Assembly (NCBI GenBank): GCA_946480715.1
Contig: CAMLKK010000019.1
Span: 1-54,953 of the forward strand
Reading direction: 5' to 3'
DNA from: an uncultured Bacteriovorax sp.
Lineage (GTDB): Bacteria; Bdellovibrionota; Bacteriovoracia; Bacteriovoracales; Bacteriovoracaceae
Length of the DNA stretch: 54,953 nt
A program made the position numbers and the translations under genes. Under the pieces are notes generated by a model. It had not been told where the DNA came from. It saw only the letters and a program-made list of their open reading frames with translations, and ran no database searches. The number at the start of each line of letters is the position of its first letter. The first letter of the stretch is position 1. Positions 26,669 to 35,862 of this stretch are shown here, in pieces.

Positions 26669-27637
26669 ATGCAAAACATCTCAGTCTATCTGAACCAAAG
26701 AGCATCTAACTCTTCTCACAACTGGCAAGGTGAGATCAATCAAGCTCTTTTTAGAAGCCAGATTGATTACAAAACACCTTCGGATTTGGATGAACTCTAC
26801 AAAGTTCTTGATGAAGATATTGAGAAATCTGTTGATGCCATATTGTCTGTTGGTGGGGACGGAACTGTTCATACAATCATTCAGAAATTAGCAGGCACAG
26901 ATATTGGACTTCTCGTTGTTCCCGGCGGGACAGCTAATGATTTGGCCGGAGCTATGGGTAGTGATGGAAACGTAAAAAAAATCACCCAAACAATTCGCAA
27001 TAACGTTAAAAAGAAAATTGACCTCATTAATATCAATGGTCGCTTTATGGCGACAAATGGCGGTCTCGGTTTTGCTGCTGAAGTGGCCCAGGAAATTAAT
27101 CTTCTCAGAGTTCAATTTCCACAATTCAAAAAGTTCATGCAGTTTTCAGGGAAGAACATTTACTCAATGTTTGTAGCTAAAAAACTTCTTAACCGCGATC
27201 TCAAATCATATAAATTCAGAATCAATTCTGCTGAATTTAATGACACAATTTATTCGCCCTTGGTGCTCATTAACAATCAACCAATGGTGGGCGGATCTTT
27301 TGAGGTTGCTCCTGGAACAAATCATCAGGATGGTACTTTTAATGTGACAATTTTAAAACACTCAAACCGCTTGGAACTCATTTCATGTTTTTTGAAAATC
27401 CTAAGCGGAAATTTTCCTTCAAATGATCCTGATTATATCAGCTTCGAAACGAACGATGTTCAAATTCAACTTCTCGACGAAGAACAGGGTTTGAAATTCT
27501 TCGGAGATGGTGAGACGTTTGAAGAAGCAAAAAATTGGCACATCAAATGTTATGCTAATTTTCTAAATGTTTATTCACCTAAAGATCACAATCAACACGG
27601 AATTGACGGACTAGACGTTCAAGTGACACTTACATGA
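26669..27637 (+). CDS. Diacylglycerol-kinase-like lipid kinase
   Basis: 322 residues from the ATG at 26669, which has GGTGGG 8 bases upstream; a GTG at 26657 is less likely. The DAGK catalytic domain is plain: LSVGGDGTVH nucleotide loop, VVPGGTANDLAGAMG, ATNGGLGFAAEV, and near the end FFGDGET. Soluble members such as YegS phosphorylate diacylglycerol or related lipid alcohols with ATP at the membrane face. First gene of the plus-strand arm, overlapping the next gene by 4 bases (ATGA), so the two products are probably made together. The lipid acceptor is unknown. Confidence 0.85.
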   Translation: MQNISVYLNQRASNSSHNWQGEINQALFRSQIDYKTPSDLDELYKVLDEDIEKSVDAILSVGGDGTVHTIIQKLAGTDIGLLVVPGGTANDLAGAMGSDGNVKKITQTIRNNVKKKIDLININGRFMATNGGLGFAAEVAQEINLLRVQFPQFKKFMQFSGKNIYSMFVAKKLLNRDLKSYKFRINSAEFNDTIYSPLVLINNQPMVGGSFEVAPGTNHQDGTFNVTILKHSNRLELISCFLKILSGNFPSNDPDYISFETNDVQIQLLDEEQGLKFFGDGETFEEAKNWHIKCYANFLNVYSPKDHNQHGIDGLDVQVTLT

Positions 27638-28641
27638 AAATATTGCTGACTGGAGCAACTGGTTTTTTAGGTAAAACACTCGTAGAAGAACTGCTCAAAG
27701 CAGAGCATGAACTTTATATTCACTCTCGTCAGAGTGAAGCGAAATGTAGAGAACTGTTTCCTGAATCACCACTTATTAGATTTGTTCAAGGTGATTTAAC
27801 TTCACTTGATATCATTTCAAATGAAGGCGATAGAAATAAAGTTATAGACGAAGTTGAAGTCGTTTTCCATGCTGCAGCTCTTTATGATTTGAAAGCTTCT
27901 TATGCTGACTGCTTCATGCAAAATGTTGTAAGCACACAAAATATTATTCACTTCATGAGTTCGATGAAAAAGTTGAAAGCATTTTACCATGTTTCGACAA
28001 TAGCGGTTGGCGATCCTGATCAGTTCTTTTTAGAAGAAGATCAATTACCAAAACGCTCTCGCTTTGATGATTTTTATTCAGAAACTAAGTATCTCGCCGA
28101 ACTTATAGTTCGCGAACAAACAAATGATCGTTATGTAACTCGTATTTTGCGTCCTGGAATCATCGTAGGAGATACAAGAGGCCATCAAATGCCAAAAACA
28201 GATGGGCCGTATTATTTTATTGAAGCTGCTAAAAAATATGCAGGACTTTTAAAACGTCTTCCCATGCTGGCGTTCTCTTTTAATCCACGAACTAAAATTC
28301 CTTTAATTCCTGTTGATCACTGTGCTCGGTTAATGGCCTTATTGGTGACCAGGGACACTTTCACGGCGAAGACGAAAACCTATCATTTGATCAGTCCAGA
28401 TGCTCCTTCGCTCAATGAATTTCTTCAAGATCTTAATCGCAGCCTTGGGCTCAAGGCCACTTATATACCACTAGCACGCACACCTCTTAATAAATTCCTA
28501 CTTCCTAAGTTGGGTATACCTAAAGAAGTAGAATCGTTTATGTTTTCGAAACTGTCTTACGATAAGACGAGTACTTTAGAAGATTTACCAGAACTTGATG
28601 AATGCAACTATTCGCAGTTCAAAGACATCTTGATGAAGTAA
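27634..28641 (+). CDS. NAD(P)-dependent epimerase / 3-beta-HSD (OleD-like)
   Basis: 335 residues. It is an extended short-chain dehydrogenase: GATGFLG dinucleotide loop at residues 7-13, VFHAAALYD, a catalytic Tyr-x-x-x-Lys in FYSETKYLAE (about 147-151), and ILRPGIIVGD. Extended SDRs of this branch include OleD, 3-beta-hydroxysteroid dehydrogenases and reductase modules of multi-enzyme lipid synthases. The start overlaps the lipid kinase stop as ATGA. A role reducing or oxidising a lipid ketone or aldehyde in the same pathway is likely but not proven by sequence. Confidence 0.82.
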   Translation: MKILLTGATGFLGKTLVEELLKAEHELYIHSRQSEAKCRELFPESPLIRFVQGDLTSLDIISNEGDRNKVIDEVEVVFHAAALYDLKASYADCFMQNVVSTQNIIHFMSSMKKLKAFYHVSTIAVGDPDQFFLEEDQLPKRSRFDDFYSETKYLAELIVREQTNDRYVTRILRPGIIVGDTRGHQMPKTDGPYYFIEAAKKYAGLLKRLPMLAFSFNPRTKIPLIPVDHCARLMALLVTRDTFTAKTKTYHLISPDAPSLNEFLQDLNRSLGLKATYIPLARTPLNKFLLPKLGIPKEVESFMFSKLSYDKTSTLEDLPELDECNYSQFKDILMK

Positions 28642-28668
28642 AAACGTTTTTATCAGTAGAACATTTTT

Positions 28669-30720
28669 ATGAAAACAATTCTCTCTCTGGCATTTGCTCA
28701 GGATCAGTTTAATTACGATGAAGAAGTCTCATTCTTCGGTGAAACCTATCGTGTGATTCAATACTCGACAAACTTTGACGTCGCTCTTACTGAAGAGCTG
28801 ATCAAAAAGTATGATGGTCATTGCGATGTTATTTGTCTTTCAGGAATTCCACAGAAAATTAAATTTAAAAAATGGAATTTCCTTCATCCTGATAGTTATC
28901 GTTTAAAAACAGCGGCCAAATATACGCCCATTGTTGATGGGCAAATAATTAAAGACGTTTACATTCCATACGCGCTTAGAATGTTTCAATTAAAACAGCC
29001 GCATTTTTTTCATAAGAAAAAAGTGGGGATGTATTCGGCCGGGTTGCAGATTAGTTTCGTTGAACCACTTTTTGAACTCTTTGGTGAAGTCGTCATGGCC
29101 GATCCATTCTTCCTTCTGAAAATTCCTCTCACATTGCACAGACAGGCATCATTAGAGCGATTTTTAAAAACGCTCGCTCCAGTGTTGAAAATGATGAAAG
29201 TCCAAAAAACTTTCGTGCCAGAGTTTAACGAAAAAAATAGAAAACTCAACCGCGCCCTTGATGAGTTTTTAAGCTGTAATGTACTTGTGGGAAATGAAGC
29301 GAATATAAATTTCCTGGAGCTTTCTCACTTAAAGGGGAAAACATTAATCATAGATATCGTTTCACCGCAATTTGAACAGAAGTTAAAACAATCTGGTCTG
29401 CATGATGCGCTTGTTTGTCTTCCTCAGTTTACAGAAAATCCGAAACTCAATTATTCAATTCTTGAGGGCATTATACAATTGAAGAAGAGTGCTGGTGATT
29501 TTGTCAATCAAGACGACGTTATTAAAGTTGTTGAGGAGATGAAGCTTACTCCAGAGTTAAGAGTGTTCAACGAAAATAGCGAGGAAGAAACTAAGTTCGC
29601 TTTCGTTATTCACCCCCTTTCGGCGAAATATATTTTCAAACATCCTTATTTAAAATTTTTGAAAAACCATTCCAAGCCTCTTGAGAAAATTGCAGAAGAA
29701 GCAATGACTTATATTCCAGGATTTTTTTACGGAAACATCGATGGTGTTGTTAGTGAAAAAAATGGAAAAAAAGTAAAAGGTCTTATCTACACCGTTACAG
29801 AAACTCCAAAAAAATTAATGGAGAGTAAACCTGATGTTGTTTATAAGAAAATTTTGAAACTTTGTGAAAAAGCAGATCAAGAAGGCGCTAAAATTATTGG
29901 TCTGGGAGCTTACACTAAAATCGTTGGAGATGCTGGTGTAACAATTGATCGCATGAGCCCAATACCTGTGACAACAGGAAACTCGCTATCAGCAGCTTCT
30001 ACTCTTTGGGCGGCCAAGTTGGCCGTAGAAAAACTCGGTTTCGTTACAAAAGAAGAGTCACGATTTAAAGGCGTAGTCATGGTTGTTGGAGCAACGGGAA
30101 GTATTGGCGCTGTATCAGCAAAAATTCTTGCTCTTTCATGGGACGAAATTATTATTGTAGCTCCACGGGCCTATAAATTGATGGAGCTTAGAGATGAAAT
30201 ATTGGCCATTAATCCTAATGCAAAAATAGAAATCTCAACCAATGCAGATAATTATTCTCACAAGTGTGACTTGATTATTACAACAACATCTGGTCAGGGA
30301 AAAACTGTACTCGATATTATGAAAGTAAAGCCTGGTTGTGTGATTTGTGATGTCTCACGTCCGTTTGATATCAGAGAAGAAGATGCCATCAAACGTCCTG
30401 ATGTACTCGTTATCGCCAGTGGAGAAGTCACACTTCCAGGTGATGTAAATATTCGAGGCGATCTTGGACTTGAAGGAAAAATCGTTTACGCCTGTCTTGC
30501 CGAGACAGCTCTTTTGGCAATGGATGGTAAACTCGAATCTTTTACACTTTCACGTAATATAAATTACGAAAAAGTTTTAGAGATAGACAAAATGGCGAAA
30601 GAGCATGGTGTGCGTCTTTCGCAAATTATGGGGCATGCTGGTTTTATCACTGATGAAGAATTTAATCTTTGTCGTGAACATGCGATCAATAAATTGAAAA
30701 CGAAAAAGAAAAAAGGATAA
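28669..30720 (+). CDS. Acyl-ACP/acyl-CoA reductase-like protein with extra N-terminal domain
   Basis: 683 residues. From about 300 onward it follows the long-chain acyl-ACP reductase family of cyanobacteria: FAFVIHPLS, the GLGAYTKIVGDAG loop, TTGNSLSAA, the NADPH loop VVGATGSIG (about 475) and CLAETALLAMDG. The Cys that forms the acyl thioester in those enzymes appears conserved as PGCVICDVSRP (about 557). These enzymes reduce acyl thioesters to fatty aldehydes. Residues 1-290 are a domain I do not recognise (starting MKTILSLAFAQDQFNYDEEV), with no signal peptide; it may bind substrate or a partner. It sits between the dehydrogenase and the BtaA-like gene, 4 bases from the latter. Confidence 0.72.
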   Translation: MKTILSLAFAQDQFNYDEEVSFFGETYRVIQYSTNFDVALTEELIKKYDGHCDVICLSGIPQKIKFKKWNFLHPDSYRLKTAAKYTPIVDGQIIKDVYIPYALRMFQLKQPHFFHKKKVGMYSAGLQISFVEPLFELFGEVVMADPFFLLKIPLTLHRQASLERFLKTLAPVLKMMKVQKTFVPEFNEKNRKLNRALDEFLSCNVLVGNEANINFLELSHLKGKTLIIDIVSPQFEQKLKQSGLHDALVCLPQFTENPKLNYSILEGIIQLKKSAGDFVNQDDVIKVVEEMKLTPELRVFNENSEEETKFAFVIHPLSAKYIFKHPYLKFLKNHSKPLEKIAEEAMTYIPGFFYGNIDGVVSEKNGKKVKGLIYTVTETPKKLMESKPDVVYKKILKLCEKADQEGAKIIGLGAYTKIVGDAGVTIDRMSPIPVTTGNSLSAASTLWAAKLAVEKLGFVTKEESRFKGVVMVVGATGSIGAVSAKILALSWDEIIIVAPRAYKLMELRDEILAINPNAKIEISTNADNYSHKCDLIITTTSGQGKTVLDIMKVKPGCVICDVSRPFDIREEDAIKRPDVLVIASGEVTLPGDVNIRGDLGLEGKIVYACLAETALLAMDGKLESFTLSRNINYEKVLEIDKMAKEHGVRLSQIMGHAGFITDEEFNLCREHAINKLKTKKKKG

Positions 30721-30724
30721 TAGA

Positions 30725-31813
30725 ATGGGACAAAAGTATTTTACAGGTTTGAACTATACACTTGGTAATGAAGATACAAGTGTTGAAATCGCCATGATAA
30801 AAAAATATAAACCTAAAAGTATTTTCTCCATCTGCGGAAGTGGGGGACGTTCATTGCCTTTAATGCATGATGAATGTGAGCAAATTGCCCTTGGGGATCT
30901 ATCAAAAGAGCAACTTCTACTTGCAGAGCTTCGCTATCACACTTACAAAGAATTTTCACATGACGATTTTTTACTTTTTTGGGGATATTATCCTTACGGG
31001 GATGATAATCATAAAACGAAAAGACGCGAGCTTTTTACTTCTCTGAAACTCTCTGATGCGGCCTATGCTCTTTTCTCTCAGGTCTTTCACGAAATTAATT
31101 ATGGATCACTCCTCTATTTAGGTAAGTGGGAGCGTACTTTTGCTTTTTTTGCAAAAATCAATATGGTCCTCTTAGCGCCTGATCATGACAAGATCATGCG
31201 TTTTGATTCTCTTGAAGAACAAAAATACTATTATCAAAATGAATTTCCCATGAAGCGTTGGAAGGGCCTTCTTCACTTGCTTGGTAATAAAGCAATGTTC
31301 AATGCGCTTTTATATAAAGGAGATTTTATTAAAAAGAATTCTCCACTTTCTCATTTTGACTATTACTTTCAAGCGTTCGATCGATTATTCACGCGCGATC
31401 TTGCACAGAAAAGTTTTTTTCTTAATCTTTGTTTTCATGGAAAAATTAATTCACTTGCAGGAGTTCCTGTTGAAGCGAATGCAGAATCAATTGAACGAAT
31501 TAAAAAATCCAAAGCAAAGGTTTCATATATCCAGGAAGATTTTATTAAGGCCCTTTCTAAAGGTGACCAAAAATTTGATTTTGCATCACTATCCGATGTT
31601 CCTTCATATTTTGGAGGTGAGATCGAACGGATGTACATGCATCAGATAAAGCCCGGCTTAAATCCCGGTGCCATTGTAGTCGTTCGTTATTACCTGAGAA
31701 ATTCAGAGTGTGATTTGAGAGGATATGAAGAGATCACTTCTGAATTCCAGTCAGAGATCGATCTGGAAAAGGTACAAATGTATGATATCAGAGTCTACAG
31801 ATACAAAGGGTAG
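30725..31813 (+). CDS. BtaA-like (DUF3419) aminocarboxypropyl transferase
   Basis: 362 residues. The N-terminal third holds an AdoMet-binding fold (SIFSICGSGGRSLPL, then a GDLSKEQLLLAELR stretch where the family has a D-N-P-x-Q helix). The C-terminal part has DFIKALSKGDQKFDFASLSD and IKPGLNPGAIVVVRYY, typical of DUF3419. BtaA moves the 3-amino-3-carboxypropyl group of AdoMet to diacylglycerol, the first step to betaine lipids. Departures: GSGGR and GDLS differ from the common motifs, so the acceptor may differ. No BtaB N-methyltransferase is seen in the window. Last gene of the plus arm, 4 bases after the reductase gene. Confidence 0.65.
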   Translation: MGQKYFTGLNYTLGNEDTSVEIAMIKKYKPKSIFSICGSGGRSLPLMHDECEQIALGDLSKEQLLLAELRYHTYKEFSHDDFLLFWGYYPYGDDNHKTKRRELFTSLKLSDAAYALFSQVFHEINYGSLLYLGKWERTFAFFAKINMVLLAPDHDKIMRFDSLEEQKYYYQNEFPMKRWKGLLHLLGNKAMFNALLYKGDFIKKNSPLSHFDYYFQAFDRLFTRDLAQKSFFLNLCFHGKINSLAGVPVEANAESIERIKKSKAKVSYIQEDFIKALSKGDQKFDFASLSDVPSYFGGEIERMYMHQIKPGLNPGAIVVVRYYLRNSECDLRGYEEITSEFQSEIDLEKVQMYDIRVYRYKG

Positions 31814-31905
31814 AGACTGCAAACAATAGTGGGCGTTTTTTAATTTCAGCATTTAACAACGTAGTTAGAAATCATTTATTTTTCATGAGATCATACTTGG
31901 TTCCG

Positions 31906-31935
31906 ATAAGCGTTTAGACTAGTTTAAACGCTTAT
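31906..31935 (+). promoter_or_regulatory. Perfect inverted repeat upstream of lipoprotein gene
   Basis: An 11-base arm ATAAGCGTTTA is repeated inverted as TAAACGCTTAT across an 8-base loop, ending 11 bases before the lipoprotein ATG. No T-run follows, so it is not a typical terminator. It could be an operator or a 5'-UTR hairpin. A CCGATAA word overlaps its left edge. Confidence 0.6.
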
Positions 31936-31946
31936 TTGGATGAATT

Positions 31947-34900
31947 ATGAAACAAACCTCTATTCTATTACTCCTTACACTTTTAATCCTTTCTGGATGT
32001 TCAAAAGCGCCTGGAAAAACAGAAGCGAAATTTAAAATTGGTCTCGCTGCGATCTCCGGAATTTCAAGTTACAGCGCTGGCGGTGCAATGCTTTGGGGTA
32101 AAGCGGATAATGGCGAAAGTTTTGGTTCGGTTATTTCAACTTCTGTTCCATTTGAAATGGTTCTAGGTAATGGATCATGGACTTTTTGGGCCGTTTCATG
32201 GCAAGGAAATGGAACTTCAAAAAATTTAGTGGGTATGGTTCGTTGTGCGAAGACCGTAGCTAATTTAAGTGGCACAGATGTGCAAGTAAATATTAATTTA
32301 ACGAATGCGACTTGTGCAATTCCTGATTTTTCTCCAACCGTTAATGTCAGCAGTGGAATTTATAATTTTCCAAAAATTTCAATGTATGAATGTAATCAAT
32401 TATCGGATCACAAAGGAAGAGGATGCGGTCAGTTTCCAAAAACAAAATCAATTCGTAAGCGTTTTTATCTCAATGGATTTCATAAACCCAAAGATGGTCC
32501 ACTTGTTTTAAATGGGCAAAGGCTTATTTCTGAGTGTATGGCATCCAACCAGACATTAACCTCTGAACAATTTCCTACTGGAAACGGCATTGTTCCGATA
32601 CATACAGCGCTTGAATCTTTTTTTACGAGTACAACGTGTGATGATAATGATCCTAAAGGCTCGGTAGTTGTTAACTATGAAAATGGAATTTATGCTACAC
32701 CACGTTCTGATACATTGAAATTCGTGAGTGAAGGTAGCTGTAACACTTCTGGTATTTCACAGGCCCAATGTTTAGAACTAGGAGGATCATGGTCTTCGAG
32801 TTGTTCACTTCCCGCTGGCGCTGCTTTTGATATCTCTAAATCTAAATGCGACGAAATGCTTAAAGTGTACACAAACACGGCCATTGATAAAAGAATTGGA
32901 TTCATTACTACCATTCCTGACAGCGTCCTTTGTTCAGGACCTCGTATAGATCCAGGCGCTGTTTTCCCGCATGTGTTTGCATCAGGGAATGGTACAACAG
33001 CTAATCCCTATACTGTTTGTCGTGAATATCAATTAAATAAAATTGGGGAAATGGGAGCTGCGAATTTTAATTTCTCTCTTCATACCAATTTAAATATGGA
33101 TGCTACGTCCGCTTTTGGAACACAACCACGCCCAGCTTGTTTCAACAATGATCCCGGCGCCAATTTTGTTCCTTTTGCTTCCGACTTCGATGGATCATGC
33201 AATCAAATTAATCCTACTTCTCATTCTTTCAGCGGAACTTTTGATGGAAATAATTATACGATTTCCAATATTCGATTAAATCACAGTAATAGTGTGGACT
33301 ACATGGGATTCGCTCGCAAATCGAGTGGAGTACTAAAAAATTTCACATTAAAGAATATTGAAGTCGAAGGCAATAGTCATGTTGGTGCTGTGGTTGGAAG
33401 TACCACTGGTCAAATTTCTGGAATCACGGTTATTGAAGCAGACATTAGCGGAAATGATCGAGTTGGTGGGGTGGTTGGTACTTACGGTTCAAATTTAAAT
33501 TTCACGAAGAATAAAGTAATTGATTCTGAAGTTATGGTTGAAATGAGCGCTTCATACGCAGGTGGATTAATTGGATACTCATCTGTAAACAATCTCACCA
33601 TTGAAAGTTCTTCGTTTGAAGGATTAATTAAAACTAATTCATCAACTGAAAGTCTCGGCGGGCTTTTAGGAAAACAAGGCTTAACTGGATCGCTTACAAT
33701 CAATGATTCTTATTCTTCAGGGGTCATTCTTTCTTCTGGGACAGGCGGGGCTTATGCTGCTGGATTAGTTGCTAGTGTCATGAGTGCAAGTACGATTGTT
33801 ATCAATCAAAGTTATTCTAAAATGAGTATCGGTCCGTCTTCATATAAGAACACTTTTGGTAGTGCACGATTAGGTGGTTTGTTAGCAAATCAATCGACAT
33901 CGACGACTATTAATGATTCTTACTATTATGGTTCAATTATGCATCCGTGCCTGGATACAAGTTCAAGTTATTGTACGGTGAATACAATTTCTGTTGCGTC
34001 TGGTGGAACATATACCAGAACTTTTGGTCGCCTTTTATATCCTGCTTGGTATACGACTGCTCCATCAGAGCAAGCAACAGCGGCCATTATTGAGGGAACA
34101 ACATACAAAAATGAACTTCTTTCTTCAGGTCAATACGTTGATGTTGGAAGCAAACTTCTTCGATTAAAAAGTGAATCAGGCCTTTGTGTGCAAACAAATA
34201 ATAATGCTACAGTAGCTAGTCAGGTTATTGCTGGCAGAGGAACCGTATCAAATCCGATTGTTCTCTGTAATAAAGAGCAATGGAGTGAAATCAATACTTA
34301 TAATAACAAACATTATGTTCTTGGAGATAATATTGTTCTAGGAGAGCTGTTTGCTAGTCCTATTACAAATTTTTCAGGAAGCATTGATGGAAAGGGCAAG
34401 ATTCTTTCTGGCTTTTATGTTTGGAATTCTGCAGGTCACTCTGCTTTATTTTCACAAGTAGCTGGCAAAATTAGTAACGTTAAGTTTGCTGCTGGATACA
34501 TTTATGGTGGTTCATTATCTTCAGATATAGGCGTTGTAGCTCTTGTAAATACAGGAGGAGTTATAGAGAAATCTTCCTTCGATTCTGTAAATTTACTTGC
34601 ACAAGGTGATACAGTTTCTCATTCAGGAGTTGTTGCTGCCATCAATGGTGGAATCATTAGGCATGTTTCTGTTAATGCACATTCAAGTACACAAACACCA
34701 TATTCAGGTTTAGTGGCCGGGAAAAACATCGGTGCAGCTGTTATTTATGGTGTGAGGGCCGAGGGCGAAGTGGCCATCAATAACTCTTCAAGGACCATGT
34801 ATGTAGGTGGTGTTGTTGGTGAAAACGCGGCCGCCATTCGAGAAGTCGATACAAGTGTGGAAGTTATTAACGATGTAACCAATGGTAACAATAATTCGGC

Positions 34901-35723
34901 ATCAAGAATCGGAGCTTTTGCCGGGAACCAAATGACTGTCATTGAGGATGTTCTCATCCGTCCATATGCTCGTATGAAAATCGAAAAAGCTGCTCCTCGA
35001 GTTGGTCATATTTTTGGTTACACTGGATCAGGATCCATCAGCAAAAGAATTGTCGCCGCAAATGAATTACCGCTTCAAGGTAATACATATGTTAATGTGT
35101 ATCACACATCTGGCGAAAACGTTGCTGGGGCCACACTTCAAAGAATAAATACTCTTCATAATGCGGTTTTTGCATATGATCCCACGGCATATCCTCCTAC
35201 AACCACAACATGTTCAGGAACTGCCGGATCTTATAGTTACTACCTTTCAGGGTCATTCACTATAGGAAGTTATTCTCAAGGTTTTTATTTTCCAAATTAC
35301 AATTTGAACAATAGCATTTCAGCAAGAATCACTGGTGTCTATGATGGATCAACAACAATAAATGCGAATAGCTCTCAATTCACTATCCCTTGTGATGCTG
35401 GTTCAGGATATCAGAGTGGTTGGAACATTCATGGAGTGTCCAACTATGGAAACTTTGCACTTGCAACAACGATGCTTCCCGAGGAATTTAAAAATATAAA
35501 TTTTTTCTGCCCGTCGGGCGCTGGATATAGTACAGATCAAGATTACACATGTCCGTCCGGAGAATATGATGTAGCTGGTGATTTACCAAATACACGCGGG
35601 TATAATCGTTTGATAAATGCTTATGCTACTTGGTTGTCAACAGGCGAGCCACCAACTGCAGGGACTTATCCAAAATGGACAATGGGAGATGGAGATTACC
35701 CTAAGCTTTTTATCGTTGACTAA
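31947..35723 (+). CDS. Large surface lipoprotein with GLUG-like repeats (paralogue 1)
   Basis: 1,258 residues. It has a lipoprotein signal with lipobox LILSGC, and the mature start is CSKAPGKT. Residues ~20-110 form a beta-rich domain (GGAMLWGKADNGESFG), followed by a Cys-rich stretch. From ~340 there are short repeats of the type VGGVVGTYG, YAGGLIGYS, LGGLLGKQG, LGGLLANQS, spaced by NDSYYYG-like segments; this matches the GLUG motif and a right-handed beta-helix-like solenoid. No catalytic motif is visible. Likely outer-membrane display for adhesion or contact (inference). It has the same layout as the next gene, which begins 139 bases downstream. Confidence 0.82.
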   Translation: MKQTSILLLLTLLILSGCSKAPGKTEAKFKIGLAAISGISSYSAGGAMLWGKADNGESFGSVISTSVPFEMVLGNGSWTFWAVSWQGNGTSKNLVGMVRCAKTVANLSGTDVQVNINLTNATCAIPDFSPTVNVSSGIYNFPKISMYECNQLSDHKGRGCGQFPKTKSIRKRFYLNGFHKPKDGPLVLNGQRLISECMASNQTLTSEQFPTGNGIVPIHTALESFFTSTTCDDNDPKGSVVVNYENGIYATPRSDTLKFVSEGSCNTSGISQAQCLELGGSWSSSCSLPAGAAFDISKSKCDEMLKVYTNTAIDKRIGFITTIPDSVLCSGPRIDPGAVFPHVFASGNGTTANPYTVCREYQLNKIGEMGAANFNFSLHTNLNMDATSAFGTQPRPACFNNDPGANFVPFASDFDGSCNQINPTSHSFSGTFDGNNYTISNIRLNHSNSVDYMGFARKSSGVLKNFTLKNIEVEGNSHVGAVVGSTTGQISGITVIEADISGNDRVGGVVGTYGSNLNFTKNKVIDSEVMVEMSASYAGGLIGYSSVNNLTIESSSFEGLIKTNSSTESLGGLLGKQGLTGSLTINDSYSSGVILSSGTGGAYAAGLVASVMSASTIVINQSYSKMSIGPSSYKNTFGSARLGGLLANQSTSTTINDSYYYGSIMHPCLDTSSSYCTVNTISVASGGTYTRTFGRLLYPAWYTTAPSEQATAAIIEGTTYKNELLSSGQYVDVGSKLLRLKSESGLCVQTNNNATVASQVIAGRGTVSNPIVLCNKEQWSEINTYNNKHYVLGDNIVLGELFASPITNFSGSIDGKGKILSGFYVWNSAGHSALFSQVAGKISNVKFAAGYIYGGSLSSDIGVVALVNTGGVIEKSSFDSVNLLAQGDTVSHSGVVAAINGGIIRHVSVNAHSSTQTPYSGLVAGKNIGAAVIYGVRAEGEVAINNSSRTMYVGGVVGENAAAIREVDTSVEVINDVTNGNNNSASRIGAFAGNQMTVIEDVLIRPYARMKIEKAAPRVGHIFGYTGSGSISKRIVAANELPLQGNTYVNVYHTSGENVAGATLQRINTLHNAVFAYDPTAYPPTTTTCSGTAGSYSYYLSGSFTIGSYSQGFYFPNYNLNNSISARITGVYDGSTTINANSSQFTIPCDAGSGYQSGWNIHGVSNYGNFALATTMLPEEFKNINFFCPSGAGYSTDQDYTCPSGEYDVAGDLPNTRGYNRLINAYATWLSTGEPPTAGTYPKWTMGDGDYPKLFIVD

Positions 35724-35862
35724 GGACTGGCACAAAAATGTGGCATTTTTTAAGAAAATGATTTTTCGAGATCCGTAAAGATTGTTAATTTCTCAAATAA
35801 AGTCCATATAAAACCGATATGACTCTAGTATTGTCTGAGTGCAATTTTAGGGTATGTCGCCA

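Noticed and set aside
23374..28641. Complete OleABCD olefin pathway
   Set aside because: No OleA-type thiolase is present and the hydrolase has a Ser rather than an Asp nucleophile.
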